Shown here piece after piece: positions 32,008-41,238 of a stretch of 64,000 nucleotides of DNA; the stretch's first letter is position 1, and the number at the start of each line of letters is the position of its first letter. Both the position numbers and the translations under genes were made by a program. Under the pieces are notes generated by a model. That model had not been told where the DNA came from and did no database searches. It saw only the letters and a list, made by a program, of their open reading frames with translations. The stretch is from SLSG01 sp964477035. GTDB taxonomy: Bacteria > Bacteroidota > Bacteroidia > Bacteroidales > UBA7960. Location of the stretch: positions 62,001 through 126,000 of the forward strand of contig CAYZCW010000003.1 in the NCBI GenBank assembly GCA_964477035.1. The letters run 5' to 3'.

Positions 32008-34473
32008 CTATTGGTAGTAGACCCTTTTGACACGTTGCGACACCGAGGTGAGCACCTCGTAAGGAATGGTTCCCATCTCCCGGGCCAGTTCGGTCACCGG
32101 TCTTTCCGGACCGAACACGATGACTTCATCCCCGGGGCTGACCCCCAGGCCGGTCACATCCACGGTGCACATGTCCATGCTGATGTTGCCCACCAGGGGT
32201 ACGGCACGGCCGCCCACCAGCAGGTGCCCCCTTCCGTTGCCCAGCCTGCGGTGGAGTCCGTCGGCATAACCGACCGGCACCACGGCCACCTCCCTGGGCT
32301 CCCGGGCCTTCCAGGCCCTGTCGTATCCGACGGTCCCACCCTTGCCCACATGCTTCACCTGCGACACAACCGAACGGAAGGTGCTGACCTGCTGCAGGCG
32401 TTCCTGGATGCCGGCATCGGGGCTGACCCCGTACAGGCCGATGCCCAGGCGCACCATATCGAGCTGCGCCTCCGGAAAACGGGCCACGGCTGCAGAGTTG
32501 CTGATGTGGCGAAGAAAGGAATGGCCCAGGCCCGCCTCCAGGGTGGCGCAGGCCTGGGTGAAGGCCTGCAGCTGCTCCCGGGTGAAGGCATCGTGGCGGG
32601 GGTCGTCGCTGGCCGCGAAATGGGAGAAGACGGAGGCCACCTTCAGTCCCGGGGCGCTGCCCAGAAAGGCCAGCAGCCCGGGGAGCTGCCCTGGCAGGAA
32701 TCCCAGGCGGTGCATGCCCGTATCGACCTTCAGGTGGATGGGCAGGGTGCGGCCATGCTCCTTCCTGCGGGCCAGCCGATGCAGCAGCTCCATGCTGTAA
32801 ACCTCGGGTTCGAGGCGGTAATGGTCCAGGATGTCCAGGTCGCGCAACTCCGGGTTCATCACCACGATGGGCAGGGTGATGCCGCCCTGCCGGAGCGCCT
32901 TGCCTTCGTCGGCATAGGCCACCGCCAGACAATCCACCCGGTGGTACTGCAGCACCCCGGCAATCTCGGCACTGCCGCTGCCATAGGAGAAGGCCTTGAC
33001 CATCCCCATGGTACGCACCCCCGGCCGGAGCAGGGCGCGGAAGACATTCAGGTTGTGCACCAGCGCCTCCAGGTTGATCTCCAGGATGGTCTGGTGGTCC
33101 TTCTGCTGCAGGCGGTCGCTGACCCTTTCAAAGCCAAAGGGACGGGCCCCCTTGACCAGGATGGCCTGGTCCTGCAGGGACGAAAAATCCTGCTCCCCGA
33201 GCAGGCTTTCCGTGTCAGGGAAATAGCGGGCCGGCAGGTCGAAGCAGGCGGCGCATCCGGAGATTCCCGGACCCACCCCGATCAACCTTCCGACCGACTT
33301 GGCCCGCAGCAGCTCCGCCACCCGGGCGTAAAGGGTTTGGGGGGGCAGCCCGGTTTGCAGGATGTCGGACAGGATGAGGGTGGTCTGCCGGCCCTGGGCC
33401 TGGCTGTTGAGAAAATCCAGCGCCAGGTCCAGTGAACCCAGGTCGGAGTTGTACGTGTCGTTGATCACCAGGCTGTGATGGATGCCTTGCTTCAGCTCCA
33501 GGCGCATGGCCACGGGCTGCAGGCCGGACATCCTGCGGCGGATGGTTTCCCCTTCCATCCCCAGGTGGAGCATCAGGCAGGCGCAATGGATGGCGTTCTC
33601 CGCCGAGGCCTCGTCCGTGAAGGGAATCTCAAACTCAAACTCCTGGTGTTCGTACCGCAGGCCGATTCTCGAAGAGGCCTGGTCCCTCCGCACGGACTGG
33701 ACCTGCACCCTGGCGCCCGGCCCCCTGCCCCAGCTCATGAGGACGGGACCCGGGGGAACCTCCCGGATGACATCCCCCTGGTCTGCGCAGCAGATCAGGG
33801 TGGCCGCGCCTTCAAAGAGTTTCATTTTTTCGCGGACCTTCTCCTGCCTCGATGCAAAACCGGCGTCGTGGGCGGGGCCGATGTTGGTGAATATCCCGAT
33901 ATCCGGGCGCAACACCTGCCGGAGCCGGTCCATCTCCCCCGGCTCGGAGATGCCGGCTTCGAAAACCCCCAGGGTGTCCTGGGCGCCCATCTGCCAGACC
34001 GACAGAGGCACCCCCGTCTGGGAGTTGAAGCTTCCCGGGTTGCGCACCACGCGCCAGGGCTCGGACAGCAGCTGCACCAGCCATTCCTTGATGATGGTCT
34101 TGCCGTTGCTTCCGGTGATGGCGACCACGGGAAGCTGAAAACGGCGGCGGTGGAAGGCAGCCAGCTTTTGCAGGGCCGCCAGGGGACTCTCCACGCGGAT
34201 GAACCCGGCATCGGGGCAGGCGGCCGTCCAGGCGGGATCCACCCGCTCCGTGACAAACAGCCGCACGCCCTTCTCCAGCAGCTCGGGAATGTACCGGTGG
34301 CCGTCGTTTTTCTGTGTCCGGATCGCAAAAAACAGGGTCTGACGGGCCAGCCCAAGCTGCCTGCTGTCGGTGAGCAGGTACCGGATCTCCATGTCTTTTC
34401 CGGGATCGCCGGATCCCCTGCCTGTCATGATCCCGGGCAGGCTTTCCCAGGTATACCGGTGGCTGGTCATCAT
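32008..34473 (-). CDS. Fused UDP-MurNAc-tripeptide:D-Ala-D-Ala ligase (MurF) and alanine racemase (Alr)
   Basis: An 821-residue two-enzyme protein for cell-wall precursors. The MurF half (about 1-445) has the ATP loop AITGSNGKT at 118-126 and the ligase features NIGPAHDAGF and NDTYNSD. The Alr half (about 455-821) has the PLP lysine in MGMVKAFSYGSG, a His-containing LKVDTGMHRLGF, the catalytic tyrosine region VGYDRAW, and a C-terminal barrel with GNISMDMCTVDVT. Racemase therefore makes D-Ala beside the enzyme that consumes the dipeptide. This fusion is known from Bacteroidota. It lies 22 bases after pdxA on the same strand. Confidence 0.95.
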   Translation of the reverse strand: MMTSHRYTWESLPGIMTGRGSGDPGKDMEIRYLLTDSRQLGLARQTLFFAIRTQKNDGHRYIPELLEKGVRLFVTERVDPAWTAACPDAGFIRVESPLAALQKLAAFHRRRFQLPVVAITGSNGKTIIKEWLVQLLSEPWRVVRNPGSFNSQTGVPLSVWQMGAQDTLGVFEAGISEPGEMDRLRQVLRPDIGIFTNIGPAHDAGFASRQEKVREKMKLFEGAATLICCADQGDVIREVPPGPVLMSWGRGPGARVQVQSVRRDQASSRIGLRYEHQEFEFEIPFTDEASAENAIHCACLMLHLGMEGETIRRRMSGLQPVAMRLELKQGIHHSLVINDTYNSDLGSLDLALDFLNSQAQGRQTTLILSDILQTGLPPQTLYARVAELLRAKSVGRLIGVGPGISGCAACFDLPARYFPDTESLLGEQDFSSLQDQAILVKGARPFGFERVSDRLQQKDHQTILEINLEALVHNLNVFRALLRPGVRTMGMVKAFSYGSGSAEIAGVLQYHRVDCLAVAYADEGKALRQGGITLPIVVMNPELRDLDILDHYRLEPEVYSMELLHRLARRKEHGRTLPIHLKVDTGMHRLGFLPGQLPGLLAFLGSAPGLKVASVFSHFAASDDPRHDAFTREQLQAFTQACATLEAGLGHSFLRHISNSAAVARFPEAQLDMVRLGIGLYGVSPDAGIQERLQQVSTFRSVVSQVKHVGKGGTVGYDRAWKAREPREVAVVPVGYADGLHRRLGNGRGHLLVGGRAVPLVGNISMDMCTVDVTGLGVSPGDEVIVFGPERPVTELAREMGTIPYEVLTSVSQRVKRVYYQ

Positions 34474-34495
34474 CGGGTTGCGCCGTCAGGCGGCA

Positions 34496-35641
34496 TCAGA
34501 GGTCGCTTTCATCATGGTTGTCGGACAGGTCCCTCAGGGCATTCCTGTCGGCATCGGAATCTTCCTCCAGGACACTGGACCGGAGGGGGTCGGCACTGTA
34601 TTCATCGTACACGGCCCGGTTACGCACCACGTCGATGGCCAGGTAGATGGCTTCCCGGAAGGCATCGGGGGAGGCCAGGTTCTTGCCGGCAATGTCGTAA
34701 GCCGTACCGTGGGCCGGGGAAGTCCGCACCACGGGCAGTCCCGCGGTAAAGTTCACCCCGCTCTTGAAAGAGAGGGCCTTGAAAGGGATCAGCCCCTGGT
34801 CATGGTACATGGCCAGGATGCCGTCGAAGTCCCTGAACGAAGCGGAGCCGAAGAAGCCGTCTGCCGGATAGGGGCCGAAGGCCAGGATGCCTTCATCGAA
34901 GGCGGTTTTGATGGCGGGAACGACCACCTGTTGCTCCTCCTCCCCCAGCACGCCCTGGTCGCCGGCATGGGGATTCAGGCCGAGCACGGCAATGCGGGGT
35001 TTGCGGATGCCGAAGTCGCGTACCAGCGAACGGTTGAATATCCACAGCTTGTGCAGGATCAACTCCTTGCTGATGGCAGCAGGGACTTCCCTCAGGGGGA
35101 TATGGCCGGTGATCACGCCGATGCGGAAGTCGTTGTTGACCATCAGCATGAGGCTGTCGTCCACCCCGAACTTTTTTGCCAGGTACTCGGTATGGCCAGG
35201 AAAGGGGAACTTGCTGCTTTGTATGTTTTGTTTGCTGATGGGGGCGGTCACCAGGGCCTGGAGGTGCCCCCCGCCCAGATCCGCCGTTGCCGATTCCAGC
35301 GCCAGGTAGGCCACCTCCCCGGCGATGCGGGTGGGCTGTCCCAGATCGATCTTGATCTCCCCGGAATAGATGTTCACCATGTTCACCTTGCCCGGCTCGG
35401 CCTGTTCGGCAGAGCGGACCAGGTTGAAATGGATGTTGCCGGTATCCAGCGCTTTCTTGTGGTAGGAAGCCACCTTGGACGATCCGTAGATCACCGGCGT
35501 GAACAGTTCGGTCAGGCGGGGATCGGACAAGGCCTTCAGGATGATCTCATAAGAAATGCCGTTGACATCCCCGTGGGTGATCCCGATTCTGTACAAGTCC
35601 TGGCTGGCTGTTTCCTGGTTGTATTCCTGTTCGTTTTCCAT
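34496..35641 (-). CDS. pdxA: 4-hydroxythreonine-4-phosphate dehydrogenase
   Basis: A 381-residue NAD-dependent, metal-binding dehydrogenase of the PdxA family in the pyridoxal phosphate pathway. Markers: GITHGDVNGISYEI at the N-terminus, TAPISK, FPGHTEYLA, the metal-site histidine in LNPHAGDQG, and MYHDQGLIPFK with RTSPAHGTA. The gene precedes murF-alr; PLP is the cofactor of the racemase domain, though a regulatory link is only inference. The C-terminal 30 residues are acidic and unusual in length for the family. Confidence 0.93.
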   Translation of the reverse strand: MENEQEYNQETASQDLYRIGITHGDVNGISYEIILKALSDPRLTELFTPVIYGSSKVASYHKKALDTGNIHFNLVRSAEQAEPGKVNMVNIYSGEIKIDLGQPTRIAGEVAYLALESATADLGGGHLQALVTAPISKQNIQSSKFPFPGHTEYLAKKFGVDDSLMLMVNNDFRIGVITGHIPLREVPAAISKELILHKLWIFNRSLVRDFGIRKPRIAVLGLNPHAGDQGVLGEEEQQVVVPAIKTAFDEGILAFGPYPADGFFGSASFRDFDGILAMYHDQGLIPFKALSFKSGVNFTAGLPVVRTSPAHGTAYDIAGKNLASPDAFREAIYLAIDVVRNRAVYDEYSADPLRSSVLEEDSDADRNALRDLSDNHDESDL

Positions 35642-35673
35642 GCAGTCACTCTGTTAATTTCTTTGTGTTGAGA

Positions 35674-35681
35674 CAAAGATA
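35674..35681 (-). promoter_or_regulatory. -7 promoter element of pdxA
   Basis: TATCTTTG on the minus strand, about 33 bases before the pdxA start and just past the end of the susC gene. Confidence 0.45.
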
Positions 35682-35702
35682 ATCATTATTGGGGGCGGGT
35701 CA

Positions 35703-38700
35703 TCAGAGCCTCAGGGAAACACCCATGATCACGGTGCGCGGACGGGGGGCGGTATACAGATCCTGCCCCTGCACCAGGTTCCGGGTCTGCAGGGTCGCCC
35801 CCGCGGGCACGTAATCGGTCTCCGGGTCCCAGCCGGGATAGCGTGTCCAGGTATACAGGTTGGAGGCCTGAAGGAACACCCTGATGCTGGTCAGCCTGAT
35901 GCGGTGGACCAGCTGACCGGGGAGCGTATAGCCCAGGGCAAGCTCCCCCAGTCGCACGTAGGAGCCATCGAATACCAGCAGGGAAGAGGACCCGTAGCCG
36001 TTGCCCTCATACCACCTGGGCTGGGGATACCGGGCCTGGTCGCCTGGCTGCTGCCAGTGGTGGAGGTAAAACTCCACGGCCTGGTTGTCATACCAGGTCA
36101 TGCCGTCGGCCTGCCACTGCCGGCCGGCATTATAGATGTCGCCCCCCAGGGAAAAGCGGACCAGCAGGCTGAGGTCGAAGCCGCGGTAGCGGAAAGCGTT
36201 GTGGATGCCTCCGAAGACATCCGGGTGCGGGTGGCCCACCACCTGCTCGGCCGCCTCTTCGATCCGGTTCGTGGTGGCGTTGCGGCCCGCATCGGTGTAG
36301 AACAGGGCATCTCCGTTGGATGGGTCGACTCCGGCAAAGGCCCTGGTCACATAGACACCCAGGGGTTGTCCCTCCACCGCACGGAAAACACCCTCCCGGA
36401 TCGCATGCCCGTGGAGGCTGATGACTTCGTTGCGGTTAAAGGCCAGGTTGATCGTGGTTTGCCAGGTGACGGCCCGGTCGAGGTTCAGGGTGTGCAGGGT
36501 GACCTCCCATCCCCGGTTGCGGAGGCTTCCCAGGTTGCGGAGCATCTGCTGGGATCCGGTCATGTTCGGCAACACGGCCACCAGGAGGTCGTCCGTGTTT
36601 TTGACATAATGATCGAGCGATCCGCTGATGCGGTCATTCAGCAAGCCGAAGTCCAGTCCCAGGTTCATCTGCCTCGTGGTTTCCCATTTCAGGTCCGGCG
36701 CCGGCTGGCCGGTGAACGCCACATCCGGCATGCCGGGGTCCAGGGGGGTGGCATACAGGGCCTGCCAGGCCAGGTCGCCCACCTCTGAACTGCCGCTGAG
36801 CCCCCAGCTGAAGCGGGGCTTCAGGAAACTGAGCAACCTGCTGGCCGGCAGGAAATCCTCGTTGGTCACGATCCAGCCCAGGGCCACGGCGGGAAATACC
36901 CCGTAGCGAAGGTCGTCGCCGAACCGGGTCGAACCGTCCACACTGCCGGTCAGCTCCAGCAGGTAACGATCACGTACGAGCAGGGAGGCCCGGGCATGCC
37001 AGGTCAGGTAACGGTATTCGTAGCCCCGGTCGAAGCCGGCAATCATGGAAAGGAGGTCATGATCCGGGGCGGTCAGGCTGAGAACGGTTTGCAGGGGGGA
37101 CCGGGCTGCCCGGGCATCGGAAAGGGCCGACGGGACGGCCAGGCCACCCGCTGGGTCGCGCCGGAATGCATGATGGCGGACCCCTGCCGCAATCCCCAGT
37201 TTGGCCCCGGTGACGATCTCTCCCAGGTAATCGAGCGATGCAGACAGGTGGTTTTGGTGCATGCCCACCTCCCGGCGGGTTTCCATCCCCGGCTGGCCGA
37301 AGCCGGGATACCCTGGCAGGTCTTCCCCAAGGACCTCCGTCTCATAAAGGCGGTAGGATTCCATGCCGGCTCCCGCCCTGAGCTGCAGTCCGGGAAGCAG
37401 GTTGTAGGCCGCTGTCAGGGAGGCCACGCCTGTGGTGACCTCCTGGTTGAAGACGTTCTGGGAGGCGGCGATCAGCCCGTTTCCGTATAGGGTTTGCCGG
37501 TTGAGCTCACCGGTATAGGGGTCGTGTGTGGGATCCAGGGGCGGCAATGCCACCATCTGCAGGGGGGCCCACGGATTGCCGTCTTCGGGAACCCGGCTGG
37601 CTTCCGACCGGGCCAGGGCCAGGTTCAGAGCCAGGTTCAGACGCTGAGAGAGGCGGGCGTCCAGGTTCAGCCGGCCGCCCAGACGGCTGTTATCACTCCC
37701 CCGGAGGATGCCATCCTGCGCGGTCCTGACAAGGGAAGCATGGTAGCGAAAGCCCCTGGAGCCCCCGGCCGCCGACAGGCTGTACTGCTGCACCCCGCCC
37801 TGTTGCAAGGCCTGCTCCTCCCAGTCTGTATCCACGCTGCCCTGCCAGTACACCAGCCCGTAATCCAGGGCCTCCCGGTAATCCGGACCAAAAAACCAGG
37901 CTTCGGGATTGTTTTCATAGGCCTGCCGGAACAGGTCCAGGTACTGGGAGCGGTTCAGAAAACCGATCCTGCCGGCCGGACGGCTCGTTCCCCACCGGGA
38001 CGAAAAGCGCAGGTCCATGGGTCCCTGCCGTCCCCTGCGTGTGGTGATCAGGACCACCCCGTTGGAGGCCCTGGAGCCATAGGCCGCGGTGGCGGCGGCA
38101 TCTTTCAGTACATGGATGGATTCGATGTCGTCGGGGTCAAGCTCTGCCAGGGGATTGATCGCTTCATTGACCAGTGTCCCAATGCTTTCGGTGATCACAG
38201 GCAGCCCGTCCACCACGACCAGGGGACGGGTGCCGGCAAAGATGGAGGAGGGGCCCCGGAGCAGGATCCTGGGATCCCCTTCCGGCTTGCCGCTTCCGCT
38301 CCGCACGTAGAGCCCGGCAAACCGTCCCTGCAGGGCCTGGGTGATGCCGGGCCAGGGTGGGGGTTCTCCTGCCGGCCGGGATGCCGATTCCGCTGTGGCT
38401 TTCTCCGGCTGCAACCCGGGGTCCCCGGCCGGACCATCCATGCCGGGCGGCAGCCTGAGCCGCAAGGTTCCCCGGCCCGTGAAGGGCAGCTCAAGGCTTC
38501 GACCGCCATCCGACAAAAACACCAGCGTATCCCCCGGGGAAGCCTCCAGCTCAAACGCGCCGAGCGCATCGGTCGCCGTGGCCCGGCTGGCATCCTTGAC
38601 CAGCACCCTCATGCCGGGCACCGGCCTGCCGAGCGAATCGGTCACCAGGCCGAACTGCCTGACGGGCTGGGCAGGGAGGCCGGACGCCATCAGGCACACC

Positions 38701-38729
38701 AGAACAGCAGGCAGCAAGACACGTTTCAT
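35703..38729 (-). CDS. SusC/RagA-type outer-membrane receptor lacking the usual TonB-box motif
   Basis: A 1008-residue beta-barrel importer. Residues 1-20 are a signal peptide (LMASGLPAQ). A short carboxypeptidase-regulatory-like domain follows (about 25-95), then the plug with the SusC signature ILLRGPSSIFAGTRPLVVVDGLPV, DPDDIESIHVLKDAAATAAYGSRASNGVV and RRGRQG, then the 22-strand barrel ending in GVSLRL. Between domain and plug, where SusC proteins carry a [DE]E[FV]VVVGYG TonB box, this protein has a proline/glycine/alanine-rich linker (about 95-125, DGPAGDPGLQPEKA...). No susD follows; a susD2-like gene is divergent upstream. It may be altered in energy coupling or decaying, but the frame is intact. 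Confidence 0.9.
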   Translation of the reverse strand: MKRVLLPAVLVCLMASGLPAQPVRQFGLVTDSLGRPVPGMRVLVKDASRATATDALGAFELEASPGDTLVFLSDGGRSLELPFTGRGTLRLRLPPGMDGPAGDPGLQPEKATAESASRPAGEPPPWPGITQALQGRFAGLYVRSGSGKPEGDPRILLRGPSSIFAGTRPLVVVDGLPVITESIGTLVNEAINPLAELDPDDIESIHVLKDAAATAAYGSRASNGVVLITTRRGRQGPMDLRFSSRWGTSRPAGRIGFLNRSQYLDLFRQAYENNPEAWFFGPDYREALDYGLVYWQGSVDTDWEEQALQQGGVQQYSLSAAGGSRGFRYHASLVRTAQDGILRGSDNSRLGGRLNLDARLSQRLNLALNLALARSEASRVPEDGNPWAPLQMVALPPLDPTHDPYTGELNRQTLYGNGLIAASQNVFNQEVTTGVASLTAAYNLLPGLQLRAGAGMESYRLYETEVLGEDLPGYPGFGQPGMETRREVGMHQNHLSASLDYLGEIVTGAKLGIAAGVRHHAFRRDPAGGLAVPSALSDARAARSPLQTVLSLTAPDHDLLSMIAGFDRGYEYRYLTWHARASLLVRDRYLLELTGSVDGSTRFGDDLRYGVFPAVALGWIVTNEDFLPASRLLSFLKPRFSWGLSGSSEVGDLAWQALYATPLDPGMPDVAFTGQPAPDLKWETTRQMNLGLDFGLLNDRISGSLDHYVKNTDDLLVAVLPNMTGSQQMLRNLGSLRNRGWEVTLHTLNLDRAVTWQTTINLAFNRNEVISLHGHAIREGVFRAVEGQPLGVYVTRAFAGVDPSNGDALFYTDAGRNATTNRIEEAAEQVVGHPHPDVFGGIHNAFRYRGFDLSLLVRFSLGGDIYNAGRQWQADGMTWYDNQAVEFYLHHWQQPGDQARYPQPRWYEGNGYGSSSLLVFDGSYVRLGELALGYTLPGQLVHRIRLTSIRVFLQASNLYTWTRYPGWDPETDYVPAGATLQTRNLVQGQDLYTAPRPRTVIMGVSLRL

Positions 38730-39062
38730 CGGTTCATCATTTATACGTCTTCACACAGAGGGCTTGCCCACCGGCCGATCCGGGCCGCAGGGCACCCTGC
38801 CGGAAGCCAGATCCGGAATTTGCTAAAATAGCAAAAAAATGTTTGCCGGCAGGAGAACCTCCCACCAGCGCCCCGGGAGAAAGCCCCATATTTTTTGTTA
38901 ACTTTACGGTCAAAGCCGGCAAAGAGGACTGTCCCACCAAAAGATCATCCCAAAGCAGGGTTCTTTGGTATAAAGTTTGATGCTTTTCCCAGCACAGAGG
39001 CCATCCAAACTGGATGCCGGTGCAAAGGATCCGGCCCAAAGGCGTTATAATATAAAAGACAG
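38730..39062. other. Divergent control region, 333 bp, between susC and susD2-like genes
   Basis: No gene fits here. It holds a palindrome TTTGCTA-AAA-TAGCAAA at 38819-38835 that could be an operator or small hairpin. Near-consensus TAACTTTA (about 38900) and several AT-rich stretches are candidates for promoters but none is a clean match. Confidence 0.5.
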
Positions 39063-40448
39063 ATGTTCAAAATTCCCCGTTACCCCATCTTCCGACTATT
39101 GCTGGCCCTCTTTGCCCTGGCCGCCCTTCCCTCCTGCCTGGATGAACCGGAGGACCCCCCGCTGACCATGGATGATGTGGAAAACAATTTCCCAGTGGTG
39201 CTGGGCAACATCTCCCAGTGGCAGGCCAGTTATAATTTCAGCCGTTTCCAGTCCATCTGGATGCAGCAACTGGCCGGGGTGAACGCCGATGCCCTGCTGG
39301 CCGGCCGCTATGAGCCGCAGCCGGTCCATTTTAACGACACCTGGACGGCCCATTACCTCTACTGCCTGTTCCCGTTGCAGTCTATCGTGGAAACCTCCGA
39401 GGAGCACGGTGCCTGGGCCTATGCCGGCATGGCAAAGATACTGCAGGCCTATGTCGTCGGATTGATGACCGATGCCTGGGGGGACATTCCCCTGACTGAA
39501 TTGTCGCATGTGGACGATCAGAGGCTGCCTTCCCCAAAATATGACACACAGGAACGGATCCTGGAAGAGATCTTCCTGCTGCTGGATGAGGGCAAGGCAG
39601 ACCTGCAGAAAGCCCCCTCCGGGCAGTCCTACCTTCCCGACCAGACCACCGACCTGATTTACGGGGGCGATGCCGGCAAATGGATCCGGGCGGCCAATGT
39701 ACTGCGACTCAGATACCTCCTGCGGCTGGGCCATTACCATGGCAACTACTCGGAGCTGACAACGGCCATGCAAACCCTTGAGTTGTTCCGAAGCAATGAC
39801 GACGACATGCTGTTCCGCTATGCGGGGACCAACCAGCAAACCCTGAATCCGGTATACTACCAGGAAACAAACATACGCTACACCAGGGTGGGAAAATATT
39901 TTGTAGACCTGTTAAAAGGGAATGGCGATCCACGGCTCCCCAGGCTGGTCAGGCGCAACCCGGAGAATGAGTTCGTGGGATCGGCCCCGGGCGAACGGAA
40001 CCTGAACGCCTCCCAGGTGGGCCCTTCCCTGGCCTCTCCCGATTCCCCGGTGGTCTTCCTTTCATTTGCAGAGCAGAAATTCATCGAAGCGGAGATGCAC
40101 CTGCGCAACATCCAGCGCCGGGATGCCGAGGAAGCCTTCCGGCAGGGGGTGATCGCTTCGCTCGACTTTCACAATGCCCGGGACGCGGCATGGGAGGCGG
40201 AATATGCAGAGATCGGGTTTGTCAACCTGGAGCAGGTCATCAAAGAAAAATACGTGGCCCTTTTTCTGCAGCCGGAAGTGTGGGCCGATTACCGGAGGAC
40301 CGGCTTCCCCCGGATCACGCCCTTTGAGCCCTCTCAGAATACCATCCCGAGAAGAATGCTGTACCCCCAGGACGAGCTGGACTTCAACCCGGTCAACGTC
40401 CCGCAGAACATCACCCTGTTCGACAGGGTATGGTGGGACAAACTGTAA
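39063..40448 (+). CDS. SusD/RagB-like lipoprotein (SusD2-type)
   Basis: A 461-residue surface lipoprotein (signal ending LAALPSC, cysteine at about 25) that would cap a SusC barrel and bind substrate. It belongs to the SusD-2 branch: DTWTAHYLYCLFPLQS, GLMTDAWGDIPLTE, KWIRAANVLRLRYLLRLGHY and the C-terminal EKYVALFLQPEVWADYRRTGFPRI and RRMLYPQDELDFNPVN. Closely similar in plan to the product at 56304-57692. It starts an operon with the two MORN genes. Confidence 0.9.
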   Translation: MFKIPRYPIFRLLLALFALAALPSCLDEPEDPPLTMDDVENNFPVVLGNISQWQASYNFSRFQSIWMQQLAGVNADALLAGRYEPQPVHFNDTWTAHYLYCLFPLQSIVETSEEHGAWAYAGMAKILQAYVVGLMTDAWGDIPLTELSHVDDQRLPSPKYDTQERILEEIFLLLDEGKADLQKAPSGQSYLPDQTTDLIYGGDAGKWIRAANVLRLRYLLRLGHYHGNYSELTTAMQTLELFRSNDDDMLFRYAGTNQQTLNPVYYQETNIRYTRVGKYFVDLLKGNGDPRLPRLVRRNPENEFVGSAPGERNLNASQVGPSLASPDSPVVFLSFAEQKFIEAEMHLRNIQRRDAEEAFRQGVIASLDFHNARDAAWEAEYAEIGFVNLEQVIKEKYVALFLQPEVWADYRRTGFPRITPFEPSQNTIPRRMLYPQDELDFNPVNVPQNITLFDRVWWDKL

Positions 40449-40485
40449 AGAGAAACACCCAAAACACCCATAAAAACCAAGCCCT

Positions 40486-41166
40486 ATGAGATTCTCATCC
40501 ACCATTCTTTTTTCCTTATTCCTGCTGGCAGGAGCCGGCCTGTATGCACAGCAGCCCTGCGAGGTCCTCGTTCCCGAACTGGCCGGGGAGTATGAGGGGG
40601 AATGCCGCCGCGGCCTCGCCCACGGGCAGGGCATCGCCAGGGGAACCGACACCTATGAGGGACAGTTCCGCAACGGATTGCCCCACGGGGACGGCACCTA
40701 CACCTGGGCCTCAGGAGACGTGTATGAAGGCCGCTGGCGCCGCGGCCAGAGGCATGGCATCGGCACCATGACCTCTATGCGGGACGGCCGTCCCGTGGTC
40801 GTGGAAGGTGTCTGGTCCTCCGGTGAGCTCAAAGAAGAGATCGGTGATGCGGGCACCGGCTATACTGTGGTGTCCATGCGCCGCATCGACGCCGTCCGGG
40901 CCCTGCAGATCGGAGAAGGCGCCAGCGTGGTGTTCAAGATCCTCCGGGCCGGGGTCCCGATGAACTACACCGACCTGACCTATACGGGCAGCAGTGGCCA
41001 GCCCCGCATCCTCAACCAGGAGATTCGCTTCGAAAACGTCACTTTCCCGTTCCGGGCAAGCATGAGGTACACTGTCCCGAACAAATTGAGGAATGACCAG
41101 TTTCAGTGTGAACTGGAGATCCTGATCGAGGAGCCCGGGGCCTGGGAGGTCTCCGTGAGCCAGTAA
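40486..41166 (+). CDS. Secreted MORN-repeat protein, copy 1
   Basis: A 226-residue protein with a signal peptide (about 1-21, ending LYAQQ). Three MORN repeats cover residues 35-100: YEGECRRGLAHGQG, YEGQFRNGLPHGDGTYTW and YEGRWRRGQRHGIGTM. The last 110 residues form an unrecognised domain, with VRALQIGEGASVVFKILRAG, LTYTGSSG and FENVTFPFRASMRY, shared with the next gene. MORN repeats bind lipids or proteins in other systems; the role here is unknown. It starts 37 bases after the susD2-like gene. Confidence 0.8.
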   Translation: MRFSSTILFSLFLLAGAGLYAQQPCEVLVPELAGEYEGECRRGLAHGQGIARGTDTYEGQFRNGLPHGDGTYTWASGDVYEGRWRRGQRHGIGTMTSMRDGRPVVVEGVWSSGELKEEIGDAGTGYTVVSMRRIDAVRALQIGEGASVVFKILRAGVPMNYTDLTYTGSSGQPRILNQEIRFENVTFPFRASMRYTVPNKLRNDQFQCELEILIEEPGAWEVSVSQ

Positions 41167-41238
41167 AGGACCGTCTCCCCGTCCGGTCATTATTTTTTTC
41201 GCCGCGCCCCGGGGTGCGGCCAGAGATACGATTATGCC

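Noticed and set aside
38819..38835. Palindrome as a terminator of a nearby gene
   Set aside because: It lies between two divergent starts, so no transcript ends here; an operator role is possible but unproved.
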